A DNA stretch of 64,000 bases. Origin: Lachnospiraceae bacterium AB2028. Lineage in GTDB: Bacteria > Bacillota > Clostridia > Lachnospirales > Lachnospiraceae. Location: contig JHYJ01000006.1 of the NCBI GenBank assembly GCA_000621425.1, forward strand, positions 124,001 through 188,000, given 5' to 3'. The notes under the pieces are model-generated. The model had not been told where the DNA came from. It was given only the letters and a program-made list of their open reading frames with translations, and did no database searches. This document shows positions 27,489-35,960 of the stretch, in pieces (within the stretch, counting starts at the first letter, position 1; every line of letters starts with the position of its first letter). The translations under genes and the position numbers were made by a program.

Positions 27489-28610
27489 ATGAAAAAAAGT
27501 CCCGAAATGAAAAAGAATAAAAAGAGCAGAAAAAAGCATAGCCAAAGAGGCGGCGAGAGCATAGGAAGAAAAATAGGCAGGTTCTTTGGCAGGCTGGGCA
27601 TCTGGCTGCTGACCACGCTCCTTATCTGCCTTGCGGGTGCGTATGTATTTTTCTACTACATCAACAAGGGACCGTCAGAACATCTGAGAGATCTCTTTGT
27701 TACTTCCGTTATGGAATCCAGTGCCGGAGGAATACTGGCAAGTCTTTATCTTTCAGAAGATGAGATCGCACTTATCCAGCAGAAAAATACTACAACTACT
27801 TTTACTGAGATTACTGATACTACGCTTGTTGATGCCATGGCGATGGAGCGGGCAAGAACTGCGTCTGAAAACTCAGCGGACGCTGATTTCAGTGTGGATA
27901 ATGATCCTGATGGCGATGGCGTAGAACTTCATGAGATAAGCGGTCCTATGTACCGTGGAATGATGATGATCGTTTACGATCCTTCCAGGGTAAAAGTAGC
28001 AACTATAGATAATTACACCCACAGCCATGCGGGCAAGACCCTTGAGGACCTTATTGCTGATTATGGTGCAGTAGGTGGTATAAATGGCGGAAAATACGAA
28101 GACACAGCCGGTATGGGAATTGGCGGATGGCCTGAAGGCATAGTTATTTCTGACGGTGAGCTCCGTTTCGGTGACCGGGGTGGATACTATGGAGTTTATG
28201 GTTTCACAAATGATAATGTACTTGTTTGTGGCAATATGTCCGGTCAGGCGGCTCTGGATATGGGAGTTCGTGATGCCGTTACCTTTGGACCGGCCCTTAT
28301 AGTAAATGGTGTGTCTGCATCATACAGTGGTGTTGGCAGCGGACTTAATCCCCGTACTGCCATAGGACAGCGTGCGGACGGTGCTGTGTTGCTGCTGGTT
28401 ATTGAAGGAAGAAAGACATCATCCATGGGAGCTACTATGGGTGATCTTATAGAAATCATGGAAGAATATGGTGCAGTAAATGCTGCTAATCTGGACGGCG
28501 GTATGTCATCCGCAATGTGGTATATGGGTGAAAATGTGGTATCAAACAGTTCTATTAGAGGTGACCGTACCATGCCCACCGCATTTGTGGTAATGCCGAA
28601 GGAGGACTAA
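27489..28610 (+). CDS. Phosphodiester glycosidase family (NAGPA-type) membrane-anchored protein
   Basis: A 373-residue protein. The N-terminus is very basic (residues 1-35, Lys/Arg-rich) and followed by one membrane helix at about 38-57, so the rest faces outside. From about 150 comes the phosphodiester glycosidase fold: IDNYTHSHAGKTLEDLIADY, GAVGGINGGKYED, GIGGWPEGIVISDGEL, GPALIVNGV, then NPRTAIGQRADGAVLLLVIEGR and AANLDGGMSSAMWY. Members cleave or edit sugar phosphodiesters in wall polymers and exopolysaccharide. There is no good ribosome site (only AGG 8 bases before the ATG). The gene ends 2 bases before the next start, implying cotranscription. Confidence 0.85.
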   Translation: MKKSPEMKKNKKSRKKHSQRGGESIGRKIGRFFGRLGIWLLTTLLICLAGAYVFFYYINKGPSEHLRDLFVTSVMESSAGGILASLYLSEDEIALIQQKNTTTTFTEITDTTLVDAMAMERARTASENSADADFSVDNDPDGDGVELHEISGPMYRGMMMIVYDPSRVKVATIDNYTHSHAGKTLEDLIADYGAVGGINGGKYEDTAGMGIGGWPEGIVISDGELRFGDRGGYYGVYGFTNDNVLVCGNMSGQAALDMGVRDAVTFGPALIVNGVSASYSGVGSGLNPRTAIGQRADGAVLLLVIEGRKTSSMGATMGDLIEIMEEYGAVNAANLDGGMSSAMWYMGENVVSNSSIRGDRTMPTAFVVMPKED

Positions 28611-28612
28611 AG

Positions 28613-30316
28613 ATGGCAAGGAGACGCCTTCCTGATTCAAAAATAAAAAGATCTGACAGATATAATGAGGTTTCTGACGATACCCTGCAGTTTATAAATA
28701 TCGTTGATTTTGATCCTGAGGATGATGAGGATGACATTGATGCGGAGGATTATCATTCGCGTTACGGCGGTAACACAGGGCACGACTCATTGGATGATGA
28801 ATATGACGAGGACGATGCATATGAAGGGGATGACATCGATGAGGATTATGATGATGAAGAGGACGATGATGTCATTGATGAAGACTATGATGAAGAAACC
28901 GATGAAGATTATGACGATGTCGTTGAAGATGACGACGATGATTCCGATGATGAATATGACGAAAGCGATGGGGATGATATAGACGAAGAATACGGGGAAG
29001 ATGATGAGACTGAAGAAGAAGATGATGATGACGGGCAGTTTGAAGATGTACGCCGCCGTTCATCCGATAAAGTAAAGCAGGGTGTCGGCCGGAATGTAAA
29101 AAAACAGGCTGATACAAAAATGAAGGATGCAAAACCCACTACTAAAAAGGAAACAAAAAAGGCATCAAAAGGGACTCAAAAAAAAGAAAAGAATAAAGAA
29201 CAGGATGAGCTTACCCGCAAGAGAAAGAAAGGCTGGATGATCTTCTTTATACTGCTTTTTGTCTGGTCAGCAGCGTTAGTAGCAGTTATAGTTTACGGGC
29301 TTAATTATTTTTATAATTTCACCATTGAATATGAGAAAGCATATCAGGATAGCCGTCCTGTATTGTCGATGGGGGATGTGCTCACCCACTTTGAAAATGC
29401 GGACATAGAATATATTTACGAGAATATGGCTGAAAAGCCGCAGGTCAATGAATTTGAGACAGAGGCTGATCTCAAGGAATATATGGGGTCGCTTTTGGAA
29501 GGTAAGACCATAAGTTTTAATGAGGCATCGGGATACAGTGAGGATACTCCTAACTATACTATAACGGCAGACGGATATGCTGTTGCTGATATTAAGCTCC
29601 GTAAATCTTCTACGGAGGAAAGGGAGTACCATTTCCCGGTTTGGGAAATGACTGAGCTTAATTTTTATACTGCACCGACGGAGAGTTTTTCTGTTGAGGC
29701 ACCAGAAAACTATACCATATTGGTGAACGGCATCCCGCTTTCTTCTGATTATTGCGTTCAGTCAGGTATCGAGTCTGAAGAGAATAAGTATGTGGATCCA
29801 TACGGCCGCATTCCGGATCTTGCAGATTACTATGGCGAAGGGTTCTATAAGCAGCCTACAGTAACTGCGCAGGACGCAAGCGGTATGGAAGTTGCTGCAG
29901 TTTATGATGAGGCTGACGGACGGTATGAAGTTGGTTTTTCATCTGAGTCGCCTGAGAGGGAGGAACTGGAAGAACGAGCCATAAAGCTGGCCATCACCTT
30001 TGCTAATTTTATCTCCGGGGATACATCAATTGACAATCTCTCGCCGTATTTCCCTTCGGGCAGCGAGGACCTGGCAATGATCAAGCGCAATTCTTCAAAT
30101 GAATTCTTTGCGTCCCATAGCAATGTTGTCATTCAGAACGAGGAAATAAAGGATTTTGTATGTTACAGCGAGGATGTGTGCTATGTCGAGGCCTATATCG
30201 AACAGTCTATGCACGTGTACGGTGCTGCACAGAATCCTGTAATACTGCCTACGGACGGACATTTCTACTTTGTTAAAATGGACGGTGTCTGGAAAGTGGC
30301 CGGAATCAAGTATTAA
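28613..30316 (+). CDS. Membrane protein with hyperacidic cytoplasmic N-terminus
   Basis: A 567-residue protein with three parts. Residues ~35-145 are almost pure Asp/Glu/Tyr (units such as DEDYDDEEDDDVIDEDYDEE), followed by a strongly basic segment (~150-205; repeated Lys). A membrane helix follows at about 210-235 (MIFFILLFVWSAALVAVIVYG). The C-terminal ~330 residues are probably outside the cell and end with an NTF2-like segment (GHFYFVKMDGVWKVAGIKY). The acidic-basic order predicts self-binding or ionic interaction at the inner membrane face. The family is not recognised. It follows the glycosidase by 2 bases. Confidence 0.78.
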   Translation: MARRRLPDSKIKRSDRYNEVSDDTLQFINIVDFDPEDDEDDIDAEDYHSRYGGNTGHDSLDDEYDEDDAYEGDDIDEDYDDEEDDDVIDEDYDEETDEDYDDVVEDDDDDSDDEYDESDGDDIDEEYGEDDETEEEDDDDGQFEDVRRRSSDKVKQGVGRNVKKQADTKMKDAKPTTKKETKKASKGTQKKEKNKEQDELTRKRKKGWMIFFILLFVWSAALVAVIVYGLNYFYNFTIEYEKAYQDSRPVLSMGDVLTHFENADIEYIYENMAEKPQVNEFETEADLKEYMGSLLEGKTISFNEASGYSEDTPNYTITADGYAVADIKLRKSSTEEREYHFPVWEMTELNFYTAPTESFSVEAPENYTILVNGIPLSSDYCVQSGIESEENKYVDPYGRIPDLADYYGEGFYKQPTVTAQDASGMEVAAVYDEADGRYEVGFSSESPEREELEERAIKLAITFANFISGDTSIDNLSPYFPSGSEDLAMIKRNSSNEFFASHSNVVIQNEEIKDFVCYSEDVCYVEAYIEQSMHVYGAAQNPVILPTDGHFYFVKMDGVWKVAGIKY

Positions 30317-30332
30317 AAAACAGATATATGCA

Positions 30333-30368
30333 AGCCGCCGAATGCCTACGAAACACCGGCGGCTTTTT
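30333..30368 (+). terminator. Intrinsic terminator after the hyperacidic gene
   Basis: AGCCGCCG (30333-30340) pairs with CGGCGGCT (30357-30364), followed by TTTTT. Confidence 0.9.
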
Positions 30369-30372
30369 CGTG

Positions 30373-30402
30373 TTGAATAGTCTTATCATTTTGTGGTAAA
30401 AT
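30373..30402 (+). promoter_or_regulatory. Predicted promoter of the Tyr/Asp-rich lipoprotein gene
   Basis: TTGAAT (30373-30378), 18 bases, TAAAAT (30397-30402) with TGG directly before the -10. Confidence 0.65.
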
Positions 30403-30489
30403 ATTCTCTGTTCTTTTATGCACTCCGATAGTGAGAGTGAGGGGAAAAGATCACAATCTGATCATAAACTGGACAAAAGGAGGAAAACT

Positions 30490-32043
30490 ATGAAAAAAGG
30501 TATGAAAATGCTGTCACTGGTTCTTGTGGCCGGATTGTCAGCAAGCATCCTGTCAGGCTGCAGTCTGTTCATGAACACTCAGAAGGTAGTTGACAAGATG
30601 TTCGAAGAGCAGCCGGAGTCTGCTACAAATGAGATGGAGTTTGATGTCGGTATTTCTTATGCGAGCCAGGGAATGAGCATGGAGTTTGCTGTTTCCGGTG
30701 ATGCTGAGGCTGAGGTTGTAAAGGATGGAGAGGATACCATGACCCATTCCATCGTAAATGCCAAGCTTACAATTCCTGAGATGCTGACAAGCATGATAGG
30801 TCAGGATATACCTAAGTACTCAACTGAACTTTATACAACCGGTGATGACAAAGAGCAGACAGTGTATATGTATGACTCTGAGGACAAGGAGTGGAGAATG
30901 ACCACTGCTGAGGTCGGCAAGGGAATTGATGAGGCAAAGCTTGAAGAGGTACAGGATGCCCTTAAGCAGGTTCTTTACAAGGCTGAACTTCAGAAGAAGA
31001 GCGAAAAGGTTGGTGGTGAGGACTGCTATGTTCTCAAGCTTAACACCACAGGCGACGAATTCGAAGATGTTCTGGATGTTCTGCTTACAATAGAAGATGA
31101 AAACGGCAAAAGCATAAAGGATGCAATTGAGGATTCCGGTGACGTTACCGTTAAGGATATCAAGTCTATGATGCAGTATGTCGAAGTTGATGCTACAATA
31201 TACGCTTCAAAGAAAAAGGGCTACTGCGTATCTTATGAAGTGGATCTCAGTGCAACTGACCTTGCGGCTATGGTAAAGAAGGGCATGGACATTGCAGGTG
31301 TGAGTGAGGATGACCTGGGCGGTATGTTCTCACCCGACGGATTGTCATTCACTTCATTCTATTTTAGGAATACTGTTTCAAATATCAATGATACCGAAGT
31401 GGAGATTCCTGATACTGTTAAGGATGAGGCAGTAGATACCGGCGCAATGACAGGTACAGCTCTTCCCGGCAGCGGTGATGATGACGGCTGGGATGATGGC
31501 GGCGATGTTGTGATCGATGACGGTGACGGCTTTGATGATGGAAGCTCAGGAACTACTACTACTAACACAGATCTTGATATCAATACGGACGGCAGTGTAA
31601 ACTTTGCTTACGAAGGCGGAGTGATTACCCTTTATCCTTATGCGGACTATGAGCTTAATATGACATATTCTGACAGCTATTCTCTCTACTATGAGAATGA
31701 TAACTGGGCAAGCTACTATGTAAGCAAGTATGCACCTTATGACTTCAAGCATTATGTTGACGATGAGAGCTATGTTCCTGACGGATATTCTGATTATTCC
31801 GTTGAGTATGACCTTTACAATGACAGCACGATGATCAATGGTTCATATGTATTGGTTGGCATTGAGGAAAAAGTGGATTCGGACGGCTGGCAGTACAAGT
31901 ATGCATATATCCTTATCCCTTATGAAGATTCATGGGGAGATGAGGAAGCACTGACAATATCCTTCAGTTCTTCAGATGTTGACAACTGGACTCTGACCGA
32001 TGTAAAGAAGGCTGCTTCAGAGATACTTGCATACTACAAGTAA
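30490..32043 (+). CDS. Lipoprotein of unknown function, Asp/Tyr-rich
   Basis: A 517-residue exported lipoprotein; the signal ends LSASILSGCSLF with the lipobox Cys near 23. Residues 25-300 resemble the DUF6612/LolA-like beta-sheet lipoproteins (VEVDATIYASKKKGYCVSYE), though I cannot name the family with certainty. A Gly/Asp/Thr linker (about 318-360) leads to a C-terminal domain rich in Tyr and Asp. I chose the ATG at 30490, after AAAAGGAGG; the in-frame upstream ATG (30418) lacks a ribosome site. It has its own promoter and terminator, so it is a single-gene unit. Confidence 0.78.
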   Translation: MKKGMKMLSLVLVAGLSASILSGCSLFMNTQKVVDKMFEEQPESATNEMEFDVGISYASQGMSMEFAVSGDAEAEVVKDGEDTMTHSIVNAKLTIPEMLTSMIGQDIPKYSTELYTTGDDKEQTVYMYDSEDKEWRMTTAEVGKGIDEAKLEEVQDALKQVLYKAELQKKSEKVGGEDCYVLKLNTTGDEFEDVLDVLLTIEDENGKSIKDAIEDSGDVTVKDIKSMMQYVEVDATIYASKKKGYCVSYEVDLSATDLAAMVKKGMDIAGVSEDDLGGMFSPDGLSFTSFYFRNTVSNINDTEVEIPDTVKDEAVDTGAMTGTALPGSGDDDGWDDGGDVVIDDGDGFDDGSSGTTTTNTDLDINTDGSVNFAYEGGVITLYPYADYELNMTYSDSYSLYYENDNWASYYVSKYAPYDFKHYVDDESYVPDGYSDYSVEYDLYNDSTMINGSYVLVGIEEKVDSDGWQYKYAYILIPYEDSWGDEEALTISFSSSDVDNWTLTDVKKAASEILAYYK

Positions 32044-32104
32044 TTGTAAAGACTGCTCATAAAACATCACGATTAGTGAATGTGATTATGAACTAAATTT
32101 ATAG

Positions 32105-32136
32105 ACGGAGAGTGGATTGCCGCTCTCCGTTTTTTG
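32105..32136 (+). terminator. Intrinsic terminator of the lipoprotein gene
   Basis: ACGGAGAG (32105-32112) pairs with CTCTCCGT (32123-32130), followed by TTTTTT. Confidence 0.9.
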
Positions 32137-32194
32137 TGGGATAATCCGGCTCATTTCCTAATAATTGATTATGGTAAGTCGGTAAAGAAGGGCG

Positions 32195-32228
32195 GAAAAA
32201 ACGGGCAGGATATTTCCTGCCCGTTTTA
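32195..32228 (-). terminator. Terminator of the FliD-like gene (works on both strands)
   Basis: ACGGGCAGGA (32201-32210) pairs with TCCTGCCCGT (32215-32224). A-runs on one side and T-runs on the other give a U-tract in either direction. On the minus strand it lies 25 bases after the FliD-like stop. Confidence 0.88.
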
Positions 32229-32252
32229 TGATTGTTATAATTGGTTTGGCTG

Positions 32253-32969
32253 TTATACGCTTGTAGTATAAGATGATCCGGTGCCGCCGTTAAGCAGTGC
32301 AGCATTCGTATAGGAATTAGCAGATGTATCGCCGGTAAGAGCGAGAGAGTAGATCTGCTCAGCCTTGTATTCAGCCTTGGATGCCCAGGAAGAATTGCCT
32401 TTGAACACTTCGTTCAGAGTGCTTTCGTCTGCTTTAAGGAATTTATCCTTGTCAAAGCTAAGCTCTCCGTCGAAACCGACTTTTATTCCTGCCTTCTCAA
32501 GCAGGTTGCCGGATTCTTCAGTGAGGTTCTTAAGCCATTCAGTCTTCTGCGCTACATTGCTGTACAGAGAGTCTGTGCCCTTCTTAATGAGGCTGTTATA
32601 GCTTTTTACGAAATCCTCTATCTTTGATGCAGATTCCTCTTTGTCATCCTCTGCAAAAGAAAGAGAACTAAGCTTGTTGAATGAAGTAACAACGTTTCCT
32701 GCCGCATTTGCAGTATCCTTGATCTTTTTCTCAGCAGCTGCAATATCCTCTTCGGAAGCCTCAGGCTTCGAATTGTAATATTTCTTCATCACCTTGTAGT
32801 AGCTGCCATTCTTTAATGCACTGTAGTTGGTCAGGTCGAAACCTATGCCCTGATTTGTATTCGAGGTTGATGAATTCAGCGACGAAAACAGATCCGCAGA
32901 CTTATTATTATTCGAACCGCCCAGTGATGAAAACAGTGTAGAAATGTTTGATGTACCTGATACATTCAT
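32253..32969 (-). CDS. Small FliD-like (flagellar cap C-terminal type) protein
   Basis: A 238-residue protein with no signal peptide. The N-terminus is Ser/Asn-rich, as in secreted flagellar proteins. Residues ~85-200 are helical with SASKIEDFVKSYNSLIKK, and the segment KVGFDGELSFDKDKFLKADE followed by STLNEVF closely resembles the FliD C-terminal motif where a strand is followed by a helix. It is much shorter than true FliD (about 450 residues or more), and no flagellar gene is next to it. It could be a secreted flagellin-associated or orphan cap-like protein. I chose the start at 32969 because AAAGGAG lies 8 bases upstream; the earlier ATG at 32975 is too close to it. Confidence 0.6.
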   Translation of the reverse strand: MNVSGTSNISTLFSSLGGSNNNKSADLFSSLNSSTSNTNQGIGFDLTNYSALKNGSYYKVMKKYYNSKPEASEEDIAAAEKKIKDTANAAGNVVTSFNKLSSLSFAEDDKEESASKIEDFVKSYNSLIKKGTDSLYSNVAQKTEWLKNLTEESGNLLEKAGIKVGFDGELSFDKDKFLKADESTLNEVFKGNSSWASKAEYKAEQIYSLALTGDTSANSYTNAALLNGGTGSSYTTSV

Positions 32970-33027
32970 GATCATCACTCCTTTGATAATGTTGAAAGGC
33001 ATCCATGCCACCTATTGATACACTTTA

Positions 33028-33056
33028 ATTTTAACATAGTCCGGGTGGTTCGGCAA
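33028..33056 (-). promoter_or_regulatory. Strong predicted promoter of the FliD-like gene
   Basis: Read on the minus strand: TTGCCG (33056-33051), exactly 17 bases, then TAAAAT (33033-33028). It sits in the 91-base gap behind the fusion gene, so the FliD-like gene has its own transcript. Confidence 0.7.
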
Positions 33057-33060
33057 GTTC

Positions 33061-35856
33061 TTATTCCTTGATGCTGCCTATATTTATATTGGCCATTATG
33101 CCTGAAGAAAACAGTATGTAAACAGCAAGGGAAGGTACTGTTGCCAGCAGCAGGATGCAGTATACGACGGGGTCAGATCCCATACCCACGCCGCCGGTCA
33201 TCGTCTTAAGGAAGAGCGCGATGGTCTTCTTTTTTATATCCAGAAGTACCAGCCCCTGGTATATGGTATTGTTCCAGCTCATGGAAAAGTTGAATATGAG
33301 CTGGAGCAGCAGTGCCGGTTTAAGTATCGGCAGGATGATCTTGTTGAAGATCAGGAATTCAGGACAGCCGTCTATTCTTGCTGCCTCGATTATTTCGTGG
33401 AGCCGCAGGGAATGCAGATACATCCTGAGGAAATAAACGCAGGATGGAATGGCTAAGCCTACCAGTATGACCGGAAGGATATTGTCGTACAAATGGAGTG
33501 CCAGTACTACCTTAAAGAATCCGACGCTGCCGGCTACAGGCGGTATCATAAGGGAGCAGATGACGGATATCCACAATATTTTTTTGCCTTTGAAAGAGTA
33601 GTGCTCAAAACCGTATGCACATAGGGCTCCTATGTATGTTCCTAACAGGGCGCACGATCCGGATATGATGCATGACCTTGCCATAATGGCGTAAAAGTCT
33701 TCGCCCATGCTTTTCATATAGGATTTTACTTCATTAAAATTGGCGGCAAAGCTTCCGCCGGGCAGTAATGACAGCCCCTGAAGGATTTCATGGCTGGTCT
33801 TGGTGGAATTGATCACCATCACGAAAATAGGGAAGATGGTGATGACACAGATGATAAGAACGACGATAGTCCTGAATATGACAAGGACTACCTTGCCCTT
33901 ATGCCTGATTGCATATTTAAGGCAGAGCTTAAGTTTTTTTGAAAATGACAGCGAATTTTCTTTCTTCTTGCGCAGGTATTCATCAAAAGTCTTTTTATGG
34001 CGCCTGATATCCGGAACAGGCTTTTTGTAGATAAGGCATAGGATGACGGTGTTTAAGCAATGCAGTACAGCTGCCGAAACTATGGATGACAGGATGACGC
34101 AGGTGTAAAATATTCCGGTTCCCTTGAAGGATGAAAAGATGTTTATATAAAGGTTATGGATAAGGTAGAGCTCAAGGGATATGTTTCCCAGCAGCTCCAG
34201 TCCTTTGTTTCCGCTTTTTAGTTTTAACCCGATGAAGAGAAGCAACAGTACGAAAAACAGTACCATGGGACATTGGACTGAGAGGCACCTTAATTTGTCA
34301 TCATAGCCGGGATCCATGGCGGTCTCGCTCCAGTAGCTGTAGTGTTCAAGCATGTAGGCTGTTGCCTTATAAAATACTATGAACAGGATCAGTGTGACGG
34401 GCATCAGAAGTATGTAGTAGTGTTTCATGATGTCCGTAATTTTCTCACGGTGTATGGAGAACCATATGCCGAAAGGGAAAAGGAGGCTTGTGTTGTACCA
34501 CCATTCCCCCTGGAACCATGCGTTTCCGTGGCCAAGCAGCAGGGATCCTGCGACCATACCAAGGACGCAGATGAAAAGCAAAGAGAGTGCTATAGTATGG
34601 TTTTTGATCAGACTGAATGCCAGGAAGAACAGCAGGTAGAGAAGGGCAATCTCTACGATGTACCACATATGGGGATTTAAAAGTTTCCATCCCGTAAGCT
34701 TGGCGATGAAATCCAAAGGAGAGGTAATGCCGCCGTCAATGATATCGAACACAAGGAAGATAAGCAGGGCTGTGAATGCCGGAATAAGGACGGCAGGGTA
34801 TCTTTTCTTAAAAAAGCTTTTCAGGTAGTCGCCTTTTTTCTTGAAGCTTTCATATAGGCCGTAGCCTGAGAAAAAGAAAAACACTCCGACGAAGCCTACG
34901 CCAAAATCTTCAAGGACATAAAGAAGTCCTGCGTCGTTGCTGCCGGACTGCTGTACCAGATGATGGAACACTATCAGTACGGCAAAGAAACCTAAGAGCA
35001 TCTTGGAAGTCTGCAGCGAAAGGAAATCTTCATTCCAGCCGGTTCCGTCGTCTCCTACATAATAGTGTTTCTTAGTATCGCTGTTATAAAGCCGCTCAGC
35101 CCTGCCGGTAAAGGTAAGGCCGCATAGCATGGCGTATATAAAGGGAATTACTAAGAGCCAGGGAGCAAAAGTGATACTTTTAATACGGGCGGAAAGAGTG
35201 GATCCTTCAGCAGCGGCATGTGCCGGGGCTCCATAAGTATAGTTTTCCATCTGGGGCTCAAATTTGGAGATCAGCAGGCTGACCGTGTCCTCGTAGACAG
35301 GGGGACGGCTTTCTTCGTTATAGCACCTGATCTCAAGTATCTGTCCGTTATGCTCCGTGAAATAGTCGGCAACAACGTCGTAATCCTGGTACTGTGTATC
35401 CTTCCTGCTGTAGCAGACCCTATGGAAATCTATTTCGCCGAGTGTAACGTCCGCGTGTTCGGGGGTGCTTGTGATGGCATAGCCCGGAGCTGAGTCGGCG
35501 AGATGTTTCTCGACTGCTGCGAGATCAGTAATGTCAAGTCCGCCTTCGATTATGCGGAATTCCTGGAAGAATATGTAGTCATCCGAGAGGGCGACGAATT
35601 CCACGCCCATCCTTTTCAGCTCGTTGGCTACTTCCCTTCTGGAACTGTCCTGGAAATATCTGAGATAGTTTCTGGTAGTGACTACATTTATGTCGAACTT
35701 TTTGATATGTGTTACAGCCCCGACTTTTTCGAAGGTGGTGGAGCCGAACTTTGACTTTTCCTCACCCTTGCTGCCGATGGTGATATATATACCCAGGACA
35801 ATCAGCAGCAGTATAGAAAACATTATGCTTTTTTTCCATTTGACCAGCACCCTCAT
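33061..35856 (-). CDS. Acyltransferase-3 membrane enzyme fused to a sugar ABC transporter permease
   Basis: A 931-residue single frame. Residues 10-30 form a membrane anchor and 31-~235 an outside domain. After a further helix, ~285-635 is an acyltransferase-3 fold with about ten helices (GVGFVGVFFFFSGYGLYESF, HMWYIVEIALLYLLFFLAFS, GNISLELYLIHNLYINI). From about 665 comes a complete CUT1-type ABC permease (MalG/UgpE branch): six helices, an EAA loop at 824 (EAARIDGCPEFLIFNKIILP) and the typical tail GIMANINIGSIKE. It may couple acylation of a surface glycan to sugar transport. No binding protein or ATPase gene lies nearby. The start lacks a ribosome site. I see no stop or frameshift between the two halves. 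Confidence 0.9.
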   Translation of the reverse strand: MRVLVKWKKSIMFSILLLIVLGIYITIGSKGEEKSKFGSTTFEKVGAVTHIKKFDINVVTTRNYLRYFQDSSRREVANELKRMGVEFVALSDDYIFFQEFRIIEGGLDITDLAAVEKHLADSAPGYAITSTPEHADVTLGEIDFHRVCYSRKDTQYQDYDVVADYFTEHNGQILEIRCYNEESRPPVYEDTVSLLISKFEPQMENYTYGAPAHAAAEGSTLSARIKSITFAPWLLVIPFIYAMLCGLTFTGRAERLYNSDTKKHYYVGDDGTGWNEDFLSLQTSKMLLGFFAVLIVFHHLVQQSGSNDAGLLYVLEDFGVGFVGVFFFFSGYGLYESFKKKGDYLKSFFKKRYPAVLIPAFTALLIFLVFDIIDGGITSPLDFIAKLTGWKLLNPHMWYIVEIALLYLLFFLAFSLIKNHTIALSLLFICVLGMVAGSLLLGHGNAWFQGEWWYNTSLLFPFGIWFSIHREKITDIMKHYYILLMPVTLILFIVFYKATAYMLEHYSYWSETAMDPGYDDKLRCLSVQCPMVLFFVLLLLFIGLKLKSGNKGLELLGNISLELYLIHNLYINIFSSFKGTGIFYTCVILSSIVSAAVLHCLNTVILCLIYKKPVPDIRRHKKTFDEYLRKKKENSLSFSKKLKLCLKYAIRHKGKVVLVIFRTIVVLIICVITIFPIFVMVINSTKTSHEILQGLSLLPGGSFAANFNEVKSYMKSMGEDFYAIMARSCIISGSCALLGTYIGALCAYGFEHYSFKGKKILWISVICSLMIPPVAGSVGFFKVVLALHLYDNILPVILVGLAIPSCVYFLRMYLHSLRLHEIIEAARIDGCPEFLIFNKIILPILKPALLLQLIFNFSMSWNNTIYQGLVLLDIKKKTIALFLKTMTGGVGMGSDPVVYCILLLATVPSLAVYILFSSGIMANINIGSIKE

Positions 35857-35863
35857 GGGTATA

Positions 35864-35893
35864 ATTAAATCATAAATTAAGAGTCTATAACAA
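35864..35893 (-). promoter_or_regulatory. Possible promoter of the fusion gene, leaderless type
   Basis: On the minus strand: TTGTTA (35893-35888), 18 bases, then TTTAAT (35869-35864). The predicted transcription start is at or beside the A of the ATG at 35856, and no ribosome site precedes it. Confidence 0.4.
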
Positions 35894-35945
35894 GGGGCGT
35901 GATGGAAAAGTTAATTATGAGATTTTAATAAAGGGCGGACTATGG

Positions 35946-35951
35946 TATAAT
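35946..35951 (+). promoter_or_regulatory. Extended -10 (TGGTATAAT) ten bases before the DUF5717 start
   Basis: A perfect TATAAT with TGG before it lies 9 bases before the ATG at 35961. The -35 (TTTTAA at 35923-35928) is poor. Transcription would begin at about 35958-35961, so the message is likely leaderless. Confidence 0.5.
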
Positions 35952-35960
35952 ATTTCCCGT

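Noticed and set aside
28700-29040. CRISPR-like or tandem DNA repeat array
   Set aside because: The repetitive GATGA/GACGA pattern is coding for an Asp/Glu-rich tract in one open frame, with no conserved spacer-repeat periodicity.
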